Shown one piece after another: positions 29,114 through 38,434 of a stretch of DNA of 64,000 bases. Each line of letters opens with the position of its first letter. The first letter of the stretch is position 1. Location: contig NZ_CP088285.1 in NCBI RefSeq assembly GCF_011516645.4, forward strand, positions 1,302,001-1,366,000, given 5' to 3'. The translations under genes and the position numbers were made by a program. The notes below the pieces were generated by a model. That model was given only the letters and a program-made list of their open reading frames with translations, made no database searches and had not been told where the DNA came from. The DNA comes from Bradyrhizobium septentrionale (GTDB taxonomy: Bacteria > Pseudomonadota > Alphaproteobacteria > Rhizobiales > Xanthobacteraceae).

Positions 29114-31801
29114 TCACACGGTCCATGGCGCCGCGCGCCCGGCGTCGATCTGATATTTGGCGATGGCCTCGGCCACGATTGCGGGCTTGATGGTTCCCTC
29201 ATCGGCGAGCGCCTTGAGTGCCGCGACGGCGACATAGTGGCGGTCGACCTCGAAGAATTTCCGGAGCTTGACGCGATAGTCGCTGCGGCCGAACCCGTCG
29301 GTGCCAAGCACGACGTAGCGGCGGCCGGCGGCCTGCACATATTCCCGGATCTGGTCGGGGTAGTTGCGCATATAGTCGGTCGACGCCACGACCGGCCCCG
29401 AATGCCCCTCGAGCTGCGCTTCCACCCAGCTCTTGCGGCGCGGCTCGGTCGGATGCAACAGGTTCCAGCGCTCTGCCGCCATGCCGTCACGACGCAGTTC
29501 GTTGAAGCTGGTTGCGCTCCAGACGTCCGCGGTCACGCCGAAGTCCGCCTTGAGCAGATCGGCCGCCGCGATCACCTCGCGCAGGATCGTGCCCGAGCCG
29601 ACCAGCTGGACGCGGAGTCCCTTCTTCGCGGTCTCGCCGCCGTTCTTCAGGAGGTAGAGGCCTTTGAGAATTCCCTCCTCGGCGCCCGTGCCTGCGTCAG
29701 CCAGCGCCGGGTGCTGATAATTCTCGTTCATCAGGGTGATGTAGTAGTAGACGTCCTCCTGCGCCTCATACATGCGGCGCATGCCTTCGCGGACGATGGT
29801 CACGACCTCATAGGCGAAGGTCGGATCGTAAGAGACGCAGTTCGGGATCGTCGCCGCGAGCACGTGGCTGTGGCCGTCTTCATGCTGTAAGCCTTCGCCG
29901 TTCAGCGTTGTGCGGCCGGCCGTGCCGCCCAGCAGGAAGCCGCGCGCCCGCATGTCGCCTGCGAGCCAGGCGAGGTCACCCACCCGCTGCAAGCCGAACA
30001 TCGAGTAGTAGATGTAGAACGGGATCATCGGCACGTTGTTGGTCGAGTAGGACGTCGCCGCGACGATCCAGCTCGACATCGCGCCACCTTCGTTGATGCC
30101 CTCCTGGAAGACCTGCCCGCTCTTGTCCTCGCGGTAGTACATCAGCTGATCGGCATCCTGCGGCCTGTAGAGCTGGCCCACCGACGAATAGATGCCGAGT
30201 TGCCGGAACATACCCTCCATGCCGAAGGTGCGGGATTCGTCCGGCACGATCGGCACGATGTGCTTGCCGATCGCCTTGTCGCGCACGAGGGCGCCGAGCA
30301 ACTGCACGAACGCCATCGTGGTCGAGATCTCGCGGTCTCCGGTGTTTTCGAGCAGCCGCTGGAACGTCGAGAGCGGCGGAATTTGCAAGGACGCTGATTT
30401 CCGCCGGCGTTGCGGCAGGTAGCCGCCGAGCTTTTCGCGCTGCGCCCGGAAATACTTCATTTCCGGGCTGTCTTCCGGCAGTCGAAGGAAAGGCACCTTG
30501 GCCAGGTCCGCGTCGGCGACCGGTACCTGGAAGCGGTCACGGAAGCCGCGCAGCGCGTCCTGCGTCATCTTCTTCGCCTGGTGGGCGATCATCTGGCCTT
30601 CGCCGGACTCGCCCATGCCGTAGCCTTTGACGGTTTTCGGCAGAATGACCGTGGGCTGACCCTTGTGGTTCACGGCCGCGGTGTAAGCGGCAAAGACCTT
30701 CTCGGGATCATGGCCGCCGCGCGCGAGCTGCCAGATATCGTCGTCGCTCATATCGGCGACGAGCTGCTTGGTTTCCTCGTACTTGCCGAAGAAGTGCTCG
30801 CGGATATAGGCGCCGCTCTTACTCTTGAAGTCCTGGTATTCGCCGTCGACGCATTCTTCCATGAGCCTGAGCAGCAGCCCGCTCTTGTCCTTTTGCAGCA
30901 GACGGTCCCACCCCGAGCCCCACAGCACCTTGATGACGTTCCAGCCCGCACCGCGGAAGATGCTTTCGAGCTCCTGCACGATCTTGCCGTTGCCGCGAAC
31001 GGGTCCATCGAGCCGCTGCAGGTTGCAGTTGATGACGAAGATCAGATTGTCGAGGTTCTCGCGGCCGGCGAGCGAGATCGCGCCGAGCGATTCCGGCTCG
31101 TCGGTTTCGCCGTCGCCCATGAACGCCCAGACCTTGCGGTTGGACGTCTCGGCCAGCTTGCGGTTCTCGAGATATTTCAGGAAGCGCGCCTGATAGATCG
31201 CCATCAAGGGCCCGAGCCCCATCGACACCGTCGGGAACTGCCAGAAGTCCGGCATCAACCAGGGATGCGGATAGCTCGACAGCCCCTTGCCGCTGGTCTC
31301 CTGCCTGAAGCTGAGCAGTTGCTCCTCGCTCAACCGCCCTTCAAGGAAAGCGCGCGCATAGATGCCGGGCGAGCAGTGCCCCTGGACAAATATCAGGTCG
31401 CCGCCATGGGCATCGGTCGGCGCGTGCCAGAAATGGCCAAAGCCGATGTCATAGAGTGTGGCGGCCGACTGGAAGCTCGCGATATGGCCGCCGAGCTCCG
31501 AGCTTTCCTTGTTGGCGCGCAGAATGATCGCAAGGGCGTTCCAGCGGATGATGGAGCGAAGCTTGTGCTCGATCGCGCGATCGCCCGGCAGCGCCGGCTG
31601 CTGGTCCAGCGGGATCGTGTTGCAATAGGGCGTTGTCAGCGACTGCTCGATCTGAAGGCCGCCGCGGCGCGCCGCCTCGAGCATCGCATTGACCACGAAC
31701 TCGGCGCGTTCATTGCCGCGATGCCCCTGGACTGCCGACAAGGCGTCAAGCCAATCCCGGGTTTCCTGCGGGTCCTGATCGTGAGCGTCCGCGATCGTCA
31801 T
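29114..31801 (-). CDS. aceE: Pyruvate dehydrogenase E1, homodimeric AceE type
   Basis: 895 residues starting MTIADAHDQDPQETRDWL, with GGAGAAGG just upstream. Single-chain E1 with ThDP/Mg motif 'GDGETDEPESLGAISLAGRE' (around 230-250), 'NLQRLDGPVRGNGKIVQELE', 'VKGYGMGESGEG' and late 'NENYQHPAL'. It decarboxylates pyruvate and acetylates lipoyl-E2. Bradyrhizobium-type bacteria usually use a two-subunit PdhA/PdhB E1 as the core enzyme, so this AceE set is likely an additional, condition-specific complex. First gene of the long minus-strand run. Confidence 0.94.
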   Translation of the reverse strand: MTIADAHDQDPQETRDWLDALSAVQGHRGNERAEFVVNAMLEAARRGGLQIEQSLTTPYCNTIPLDQQPALPGDRAIEHKLRSIIRWNALAIILRANKESSELGGHIASFQSAATLYDIGFGHFWHAPTDAHGGDLIFVQGHCSPGIYARAFLEGRLSEEQLLSFRQETSGKGLSSYPHPWLMPDFWQFPTVSMGLGPLMAIYQARFLKYLENRKLAETSNRKVWAFMGDGETDEPESLGAISLAGRENLDNLIFVINCNLQRLDGPVRGNGKIVQELESIFRGAGWNVIKVLWGSGWDRLLQKDKSGLLLRLMEECVDGEYQDFKSKSGAYIREHFFGKYEETKQLVADMSDDDIWQLARGGHDPEKVFAAYTAAVNHKGQPTVILPKTVKGYGMGESGEGQMIAHQAKKMTQDALRGFRDRFQVPVADADLAKVPFLRLPEDSPEMKYFRAQREKLGGYLPQRRRKSASLQIPPLSTFQRLLENTGDREISTTMAFVQLLGALVRDKAIGKHIVPIVPDESRTFGMEGMFRQLGIYSSVGQLYRPQDADQLMYYREDKSGQVFQEGINEGGAMSSWIVAATSYSTNNVPMIPFYIYYSMFGLQRVGDLAWLAGDMRARGFLLGGTAGRTTLNGEGLQHEDGHSHVLAATIPNCVSYDPTFAYEVVTIVREGMRRMYEAQEDVYYYITLMNENYQHPALADAGTGAEEGILKGLYLLKNGGETAKKGLRVQLVGSGTILREVIAAADLLKADFGVTADVWSATSFNELRRDGMAAERWNLLHPTEPRRKSWVEAQLEGHSGPVVASTDYMRNYPDQIREYVQAAGRRYVVLGTDGFGRSDYRVKLRKFFEVDRHYVAVAALKALADEGTIKPAIVAEAIAKYQIDAGRAAPWTV

Positions 31802-31993
31802 TGCCTTCTCCATTGCATGCCAAGCCCAAGTCACGCGCCCGCGTTCATTGCGACCCGCGTTCGTGCGGAAGCGCGCAATGCAAAACCGTCGATGTCCCGG
31901 TCGCTTTAGGTGATGACCTGAGTGTTGGCTGGCATCTGAACGTCCCCTCGCACTGAATATTCTGGAGCTGTCGCTCCTTTTGGCAGGTACCGA

Positions 31994-32009
31994 AGCAGCA
32001 TTCGTGCCA
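31994..32009 (-). promoter_or_regulatory. Candidate sigma-54 promoter of the aceE operon
   Basis: On the minus strand TGGCACGAATGCTGCT: the -24 GG and -12 GC are exactly 10 nt apart, and the -24 half is the full consensus TGGCACG. It lies about 190 bp upstream of the aceE start. DctD, a sigma-54 activator, is encoded in the same gene run. Confidence 0.5.
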
Positions 32010-32139
32010 GACCGCGCGATGCGCAATCGATCGCCGGGATGTCGCTCAGTTTGCTTGGTTTTGCCGTTCATGCCAGCGCACCCGCCACCGCGTCGGGATC
32101 GGATCCGTCTGAAGGTCCGGAAAACCGGGCGGAGCGGTC

Positions 32140-32155
32140 ATCCGAAATTTCGGAT
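32140..32155. promoter_or_regulatory. 16-bp palindrome upstream of the candidate sigma-54 site
   Basis: Perfect dyad ATCCGAAATTTCGGAT, about 130 bp upstream of the -24 element as read on the minus strand, a normal enhancer distance for a sigma-54 activator. It is also about 280 bp from the lipA start, so it could serve either gene. Ownership by DctD is inference. Confidence 0.4.
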
Positions 32156-32433
32156 CATTCTGGGCGACGCGCCCGAAGACCTGGGGCGATGCCATCTCCC
32201 CTGCGCACGCGGAGCGAGAGCGTCCCCGCACAGGCCGCACGCGGTCACCAACCGACAGCAGCGCGGAACGACAAATTCAAGTTGACGAGCTTCGCCTCGA
32301 TGCCTGAATGTCCGCGATCAAGCGCGCATCAGCGTTCTCATCACGCGATGGCATGCGCAATTCGGAACGTGTCGCACGGTTTGAGCGGGGTCGCTGGCAT
32401 GGTCGGCTCTCGCACATCACGAGGTTGGGGCGC

Positions 32434-33402
32434 ATGACAGTGATACTCGATCTCCTCAACAACGATCCGCGGACCAAGCTGCGGGCCGACAGGCCGCGCC
32501 ATCCCGAAAAGGCCAACCGCCCCGACACACCGCTGCAGAGCAAGCCGGCATGGATCCGCGTGAAGGCGCCCGGCTCGGCCGAATGGGCCGAGACGCGGCG
32601 CATCGTGCGCGAGAACAAGCTCGTGACCGTCTGCGAGGAAGCTGGCTGTCCCAACATCGGCGAATGCTGGACGAAGAAGCACGCGACCTTCATGATCATG
32701 GGCGACACCTGCACGCGTGCCTGCGCCTTCTGCAATGTGCGCACCGGCCTGCCCGGTCCGCTCGACGCCGATGAGCCCAGCAAGGTCGCCGAAGCAGTAG
32801 CCAAGTTGGGACTGGAGCACGTGGTCGTCACCTCGGTCGATCGCGACGATCTGGCCGACGGGGGCGCCGCCCATTTCGCTGCGACCATTGCCGCTATTCG
32901 CGCGACCAGTCCCGGCACGTCGATCGAAATCCTCACCCCGGATTTTCTGCGCAAGAGTGGCGCGCTCGAAAGCGTTGTTGCGGCAAGCCCTGACGTGTTC
33001 AACCACAATCTGGAGACGGTGCCGTCGAAGTATCTGACGGTGCGCCCGGGCGCGCGCTATTTCCATTCGGTCCGGCTGCTGCAGCGCGTGAAGGAACTCG
33101 ACGCACGGATCTTCACCAAATCGGGGATCATGCTCGGCCTCGGCGAAGACCGGAGCGAGGTGCTGCAATTGATGGACGATCTGCGCTCCGCCGAGGTCGA
33201 TTTCCTGACCATCGGCCAGTATCTCCAACCGACGCGCAAGCACCACCCGGTCGTCAGCTTCGTGCCGCCTGACGAATTCGAAGCCTATGAGAAGACCGCG
33301 TATGCCAAGGGCTTCCTGATGGTCTCGGCCACGCCGCTGACGCGCTCATCGCACCACGCAGGCGACGACTTCCGCAAATTGCGTGAGCGCAGACATCGCT
33401 AG
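32434..33402 (+). CDS. lipA: Lipoyl synthase
   Basis: 322 residues, start [19 protein letters not shown]. Radical-SAM enzyme with the auxiliary-cluster cysteines in '[12 protein letters not shown]', the radical-SAM triad 'CTRACAFCN', and the C-terminal '[10 protein letters not shown]' serine. It inserts two sulfur atoms into octanoyl groups on lipoyl domains. Placed divergently to aceE-aceF-lpdA, whose E2 and E3 carry three lipoyl domains per set, it is probably a dedicated second copy next to a housekeeping lipA elsewhere. No lipB is visible here. Confidence 0.92.
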   Translation: MTVILDLLNNDPRTKLRADRPRHPEKANRPDTPLQSKPAWIRVKAPGSAEWAETRRIVRENKLVTVCEEAGCPNIGECWTKKHATFMIMGDTCTRACAFCNVRTGLPGPLDADEPSKVAEAVAKLGLEHVVVTSVDRDDLADGGAAHFAATIAAIRATSPGTSIEILTPDFLRKSGALESVVAASPDVFNHNLETVPSKYLTVRPGARYFHSVRLLQRVKELDARIFTKSGIMLGLGEDRSEVLQLMDDLRSAEVDFLTIGQYLQPTRKHHPVVSFVPPDEFEAYEKTAYAKGFLMVSATPLTRSSHHAGDDFRKLRERRHR

Positions 33403-33913
33403 CCGCTGGCTGCGATGGGCCAGCACGCCGTATTTGATGGAAGGAGTCCCGCCAACTGGCCGGCGGCGAGGTCGCAGCGCGCCTTTGCGCACATTTTTGG
33501 CAGCGGGGGAGCGCTACCGCCCTTTGCCCGATGCTGCGCCGCACTACAGCGGGCTCTGGCCCGGACTTTCGAACACGTCGAGCCGCGGCCCGGCGGAACC
33601 TCGATCGCCACCTTTGCTAGAACCATTCAAAACGTATAGGCTGATCTGGTCAACGGGCTTGGGAGAAAAGCCTGGGACGTTGGGGACGTGGGACGCTGAA
33701 GGGTTGTTTGATCGGAAGGCGCGATCGTCTTCACTGCGGGTGCGACGGGTAGGGAATTCGATTCAGGCGCCGTCACGGCGGCCTGGAAGGGTCTTACCGT
33801 CGAACTTTGCGTGAGCGAACCGGCAGTTGCGGCAGGCACCCCCCGCATTCAGGTGAATGATCGCAGGGCCCGTCATGAGCGGGTCCGGCATCTTTCACGT
33901 CGGAGGAGCCGGG
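33403..33913. other. Intergenic region between lipA and the AcoR-like gene
   Basis: 511 bp. No gene with believable composition. It holds the hairpin repeat at 33498-33518 and an odd GGGACGT repeat (33674-33680, 33683-33689 and a partial third copy to 33695). The promoter of the regulator at 33914 should be here, but I could not assign it. Confidence 0.5.
33498..33518 (+). repeat. Intergenic hairpin repeat, copy 1
   Basis: TGGCAGCG, GGGGAG loop, CGCTACC. It matches 56882-56902 at 19 of 21 positions, and flanking bases are loosely alike. Two related hairpins in separate intergenic regions suggest a dispersed element. Confidence 0.5.
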
Positions 33914-35839
33914 ATGGACCAACGAGAAGTGCTGGCGGCGTGGGAGAAGTTCGTCGAGCGCGGAGCGTTGTCATCCGACCTGAGATCATCGGTAGCAGCG
34001 TCGTGGCAGCGATCCAGGAACCATCACGTCACCGTCGACCGTGCGCGAGCGCCACTCGTGGCAGACGCCGAGCTGTTTCGCCATCGCTCCAAGTACGCGT
34101 CGCTCCGTCATGCCGCCCGCTGCGCGCTCGAGAATTCAAGAACATTCTTGCGCGATGCAAACTCAATCATGATCCTCACTGATCCGAGTGGGCTGATCAT
34201 CGATACGCAGGGTGACGACAGGGTCATTGACGCCGGCCGCGCAGTCCATCTCGAACACGGAGGTCGCTGGAGCGAGGCCGACATCGGCACCAACGCGATT
34301 GGCGCCGCGATAGCGGAATCGAAACCCGTCCAAATTCACGGTACAGAGCATTTCTGCTCGAAGGTGCAGCGGTGGACCTGCGCTGCCGTCCCGGTTCATG
34401 ACCCGACCGACGGCGAACTGCTTGGCGTGGTCGATATCTCGGGTCCTGCAAGCACCTTCAATCCGCAGAGCCTGGCTTTGGCCGTCGCGGTCGGCCATCA
34501 CGTGGAAAGCGTCCTCGCCCAATCGGTCCGACAGGAACATGAGGAGTTGCTTTGCCGCTTTCTCGCCAAGAGATCGCAATGGGCGAACGATGAATGCATC
34601 GTGCTCGATCGCCGCGGCATGATCCTGCACGCCACCGAGCGTGCCCTGAACGCGCTCCAGCATGATCGCCACGGCATTCACAACGACGCGCCAACCCGCT
34701 TTTTGAAGACGGTTCCGTTCGATAAGTGGCCGAGCAGGTTGAAGGAGTTGCTTCCCAACGCGAGCTTCAACTTCGTCGAGAACGAGCGCTCCGGCATCGG
34801 CGCCATCGTGGTGCTGCATGCGCGACGACGCCAGTTGATCACGCATCGCGACGTCCAGAAATCGAGATCCGAATCTGAAGGCCGCGAGACCGCGAGCTCA
34901 TCATCCGCCCGAAAGGATTCAAAGCCGGAACCACTGTCTCTTCAGAGCCCGGCTGCCGGCTTCGTTGCGCGCGACCCCGCGGTCCGGGCCATCGTCCGTC
35001 AAGTCGAGACCGCGGCAGTACGCAAGATGCCCATCCTGATCCGCGGCGAGACCGGAACCGGCAAGGAACAGCTTGCCCGCCACGCCCATATGGCGAGTGG
35101 GCGAACCGGCGCGTTCATCCCCGTGAATTGCGCCGCCCTGCCGGAAAGCCTGATCGAGAGCGAGCTGTTTGGCTATGCCGAGGGAGCATTCACCGGGGCG
35201 CGGCGCGGCGGCGCGATTGGACTGGTCAGGGAGGCCGACGGCGGCACGCTGTTCCTTGACGAAATCGGCGACATGCCCGTCGCGCTGCAGGCGGTGCTTC
35301 TGCGCCTGCTCGACGACTGGACCGTGCGCCCCGTCGGCGGCGTCAGATCGAAGGTCGATGTCTTTCTGATCTCCGCCACCAACGCCAGGTTGGACAAGGC
35401 CATCGCCGAAGGCCGGTTCCGATCCGACCTGCTCTATCGTCTCAATACGCTCGAGGTCACTCTGCCGCGACTCCGGGATCGTAACGACTTTGATGCCATC
35501 GTTCGCCATCTGCTCAATACGATCGACCCGACTTGCGAGATCACGCCGACCGACATTGCGCATCTCGCCGCACGTCCCTGGCCTGGCAACGTCCGCGAGC
35601 TCCGCAACGTTCTGGCGCGATTCAGCCTTGCCGCTGTGGACGGATCAATCAACGAAGCAAGCGCGGAAAACATCGTTCACCCCGCCGGAACTGAGTCCGG
35701 ATCACTCCACGACATCCATCGCGCGCGAATCCTGGTGGTCTATGCCGAGACCGCCGGAAACGTCAGCGAAACCGCGCGCCGTCTCGGCGTCTCAAGAAAC
35801 ACCATCTATCGCGCTCTCGGGCAGAAGAAGCCCGAGTGA
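33914..35839 (+). CDS. AcoR/MimR-like sigma-54 transcription activator (copy 1)
   Basis: 641 residues from MDQREVLAAWEKFVERG, chosen for GGAGGAG 6 nt upstream. N-terminal GAF-type sensor region (about 75-205, 'GGRWSEADIGTNAIGAAIA'). Central AAA+ domain with 'GETGTGKEQLARHAH', an intact sigma-54 loop 'GAFTGA' and 'GGTLFLDEIGDM'. C-terminal Fis helix-turn-helix 'NVSETARRLGVSRNTIYRAL'. Activators of this type control propane, acetone, acetoin and butanol genes. It faces groEL convergently at the far end of the monooxygenase operon and is closely related to the gene at 46184. Confidence 0.87.
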   Translation: MDQREVLAAWEKFVERGALSSDLRSSVAASWQRSRNHHVTVDRARAPLVADAELFRHRSKYASLRHAARCALENSRTFLRDANSIMILTDPSGLIIDTQGDDRVIDAGRAVHLEHGGRWSEADIGTNAIGAAIAESKPVQIHGTEHFCSKVQRWTCAAVPVHDPTDGELLGVVDISGPASTFNPQSLALAVAVGHHVESVLAQSVRQEHEELLCRFLAKRSQWANDECIVLDRRGMILHATERALNALQHDRHGIHNDAPTRFLKTVPFDKWPSRLKELLPNASFNFVENERSGIGAIVVLHARRRQLITHRDVQKSRSESEGRETASSSSARKDSKPEPLSLQSPAAGFVARDPAVRAIVRQVETAAVRKMPILIRGETGTGKEQLARHAHMASGRTGAFIPVNCAALPESLIESELFGYAEGAFTGARRGGAIGLVREADGGTLFLDEIGDMPVALQAVLLRLLDDWTVRPVGGVRSKVDVFLISATNARLDKAIAEGRFRSDLLYRLNTLEVTLPRLRDRNDFDAIVRHLLNTIDPTCEITPTDIAHLAARPWPGNVRELRNVLARFSLAAVDGSINEASAENIVHPAGTESGSLHDIHRARILVVYAETAGNVSETARRLGVSRNTIYRALGQKKPE

Positions 35840-35935
35840 TGCCATAGTGCCTCGAACCGCCGGATGCCGCGAGTATCGCAGCATGCCCGGCTATGGACGG
35901 AGCGCCGGTCGCTTCGAACCGATGATCCGTTCCGT

Positions 35936-37564
35936 TCAAAGCAGCTCAGCACCGCCACCTCGGGCCGGGCCAGCGGTCGGATCGTAATCATCCGGCTTCT
36001 TGGCGATCAAGGTCTGCGTCGTCAGGATCAGTCCGGCCACCGATGCCGCATTGCGAACGGCGCTGTAGCAAACCTTGACCGGGTCGATGATGCCAGCTTC
36101 GACAAGATCGACCGCCGAGCCATTGCGCACGTCGAGCCCGTGGCCATTCGTGGCCTTGGCAATTTTCGCAACCTCCGCCTCTCCGTTCAGGCCGGCATTG
36201 GCGGCAATGTAGAACAGCGGCCGACTGAGCGCGCGTTGCAGCAACTCGGCGCCCTGCCTGGCGCCTCCGTCCAGACGATCGATCAATTCGTCGAGCCTTG
36301 CAGCGATCCTGAGCAAGGCCACTCCGCCACCCGGCACAATGCCTTCCTCGAGCGCGGCGCGGGTCGCGTTGATGGCATCCTCGATCAACTGGGTCCGGCG
36401 TTTTTGCTCGACCGGCGTCGCGCCGCCGGCGAGAATCATCGCAGTGCCGCCGGACAGTTTTGCGATGCGCTCCTGGAACTTGTCCCGCTCGATATTTTCG
36501 GGAGCGGCATCGTATTGGCGCAACACCTGTTCGCGTCGCGCCGCGATGGTCTTCTGATCGCCACCTCCCGCCGTGATCAGGGTCTTCGAGGCGGAAATGC
36601 GCACCTGGCGCGCGGACCCAAGATCGTGCAGCTCCGCCTTCTCGAGCCTTCCGCCCAGATCGGCCGAGATGACGCGCCCTCCGGTCGTGATCGCAATATC
36701 CTCGAGCATCGCCTTGCGCCAATGGCCGAACTCCGGCGGATGAATCGCGGCGACCTTGAAATTGGATTTCTCCCGACGCGCCAGCAATTGCATGATGACC
36801 GACGGCGCCACTTCCTCGGCGATGATCAGCAAAGGTCGCCCGCTCTTCTCGATGAGCGAGATCACACCGGCGAGTTGCTCCCCGGCCTGGATCTTGAGAT
36901 CGGTCATGACGATGAACGGATTGTCGAGAACCACCTGCATTTTCTCGACGTCGGTGACCATGTGGTGTGAAAGATAGCCGCGATCGAAGGCCATGCCTTC
37001 AACGATTTCCAGCGTCGTCTCGACCGTGTTGCCGAACTCCACCGCGACGATTCCGTGATTGCCGGCGCGCTCGAAGGCTTCGCCCACCATGTCGCCAAGC
37101 GCTGTGTCGTTGGCGGCAATGCTCGCGACAGCCCGCAGGCCGGCAGGCCCCTGCAGCGGTCTCGCCGACCGTCGCAACGCCGTGATGGTCTCGGTAACCG
37201 CCAGTTCCAGCCCTTCAACCAGCTCGACCGGATTGGCGCCGGCCGCCAGACATTTCAGGCCTTCCTGCACAAGAACATCGGCGAGCACGGTGGCCGTGGT
37301 GGTGCCGTCCCCCGCCACCTCATTGGTTCGCGCTGAAACCTCGCGCAACACCTGAGCGCCCATATTCTCAAACGGGCATTCAAGTTCGATTTCGCTGGCA
37401 ATGCTGACGCCATCGCGCGACACGATCGGCGTGCCGATCGGTCGGTCCATGATCGCGTTCATGCCCTTCGGACCCAGCGTCCCGCGTACCGCCTTGGCGA
37501 GCTTGGCGACGCCCCGGCCCAGCGCGGCCCGCGCAGCTTCATCGTGCAACATGATCTTCGGCAT
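35936..37564 (-). CDS. GroEL-like chaperonin of the propane monooxygenase operon
   Basis: 542 residues. Conserved GroEL features: 'GPKGMNAIMD', the ATP-binding 'AGDGTTTATVLADVL' (GDGTTT at 85-90), 'EEGIVPGGGVALL' and a C-terminal 'DVRNGSAVDLVEAGIIDPVK'. It ends 'RGGGAELL' and lacks the Gly-Met tail of housekeeping GroEL. No groES is nearby. GroEL paralogues are typical of prm/mim clusters, where the chaperonin is needed to fold the hydroxylase (MimG in mycobacteria). 77 bp after the DUF59 gene. Confidence 0.92.
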   Translation of the reverse strand: MPKIMLHDEAARAALGRGVAKLAKAVRGTLGPKGMNAIMDRPIGTPIVSRDGVSIASEIELECPFENMGAQVLREVSARTNEVAGDGTTTATVLADVLVQEGLKCLAAGANPVELVEGLELAVTETITALRRSARPLQGPAGLRAVASIAANDTALGDMVGEAFERAGNHGIVAVEFGNTVETTLEIVEGMAFDRGYLSHHMVTDVEKMQVVLDNPFIVMTDLKIQAGEQLAGVISLIEKSGRPLLIIAEEVAPSVIMQLLARREKSNFKVAAIHPPEFGHWRKAMLEDIAITTGGRVISADLGGRLEKAELHDLGSARQVRISASKTLITAGGGDQKTIAARREQVLRQYDAAPENIERDKFQERIAKLSGGTAMILAGGATPVEQKRRTQLIEDAINATRAALEEGIVPGGGVALLRIAARLDELIDRLDGGARQGAELLQRALSRPLFYIAANAGLNGEAEVAKIAKATNGHGLDVRNGSAVDLVEAGIIDPVKVCYSAVRNAASVAGLILTTQTLIAKKPDDYDPTAGPARGGGAELL

Positions 37565-37641
37565 TCTAAATCCCCGACTTTGCCTTGAGGTCGTCTGGTC
37601 TGGACTGGTTCTCGATGCTGCGCACCGGCATTACGGCCCTG

Positions 37642-38430
37642 CTACGTACCGGGCGATGCCGGCATCGTCCTCGATTTCGGTACGAACGGTGTCTCGAGGT
37701 CGAACCGCACGGCAAGCAGGCCACGGCACAGCGCGCCGTTGAATTCGGCATTGATACCGACGCGCCGTAGATTCGATACGTATCCGGCAAGGCTGTCGGC
37801 GCTTAGCCGTGCTCCGTTCGCATCGACAAAGGCAGGCCCATCGCCGCTTGCCGGGCCTACGACGGCACGCCGCTCAAGATAGCGCTGAATCAGCCTCTCA
37901 CCTGCATCGTCGAGCGGCAGGCAACCCAGCTCCCTCAACGTCAGGTCCACGATCTCCGTCGGCGACTGCCCCAGCGCAACGAGGTGGCTGAGCAGTGCAA
38001 CCTGCCGGCGCTGGAACGCCTTGACGAGGAATGTCTGACGCAGATCATCGAGGCTGCCATCGGCCTCGGCGCCAAACGTTTCCTGGAACGAGCGTCCCTG
38101 GGCGAGGCCCGCATTGATCTTGTCGGCATACATGTGCTCACCCAAGACCACGCTGACGCCCTTGACCCAGTCCAACGCGCCGACGGCCCGGCGCATGTCG
38201 TCTGCCATCAGGAATGAGAAATTTGCCGCGCACCAATAGGTCGGCAAGCGAAACTCGATGTGGACGTGGTCCTTCGAATCGACATCGGCCTTGGTCACGA
38301 AATTCAACTCGGTGACGGACTCGTCGAGTTCCGGATCCATCACGCCCTGCAAGCAGGCCCATATCTGGGACTGCTTGTCATCCGACGAGCGGCTTCTCGG
38401 CCGCTCCCTCCCCTCAACGCCACGCTTCAT
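37642..38430 (-). CDS. DUF59/MIP18-family protein of the propane monooxygenase operon
   Basis: 262 residues; start MKRGVEGRERPRSRSSDD with a GAGGTGAGG site. The N-terminal 100 residues match the DUF59/MIP18/PaaD fold ('CLQGVMDPELDESVTELNFV', 'RLPTYWCAANFSFLMADDM', 'VSVVLGEHMYADKIN'). The C-terminal 150 residues are unfamiliar. Relatives act in iron-sulfur or di-iron centre maturation, so a role in loading iron into the hydroxylase is a reasonable guess. It follows the amidohydrolase by 4 bp. Confidence 0.72.
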   Translation of the reverse strand: MKRGVEGRERPRSRSSDDKQSQIWACLQGVMDPELDESVTELNFVTKADVDSKDHVHIEFRLPTYWCAANFSFLMADDMRRAVGALDWVKGVSVVLGEHMYADKINAGLAQGRSFQETFGAEADGSLDDLRQTFLVKAFQRRQVALLSHLVALGQSPTEIVDLTLRELGCLPLDDAGERLIQRYLERRAVVGPASGDGPAFVDANGARLSADSLAGYVSNLRRVGINAEFNGALCRGLLAVRFDLETPFVPKSRTMPASPGT

Positions 38431-38434
38431 GACC

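Larger units (their letters stand above)
31802..32433. other. Divergent aceE-lipA intergenic region
   Basis: 632 bp with no credible gene. It holds the sigma-54-type site at 31994-32009 and the palindrome at 32140-32155. I saw no other dyads or a clear sigma-70 promoter for lipA. Confidence 0.55.

Noticed and set aside
33674..33695. Short GGGACGT repeat, nearly three copies
   Set aside because: Too short and imperfect for a CRISPR or iteron array; no further units.
33383..33814. 143-codon open frame after lipA
   Set aside because: Low-complexity Arg/Pro/Ser translation, overlap with lipA's end, no ribosome site, and an internal hairpin repeat.
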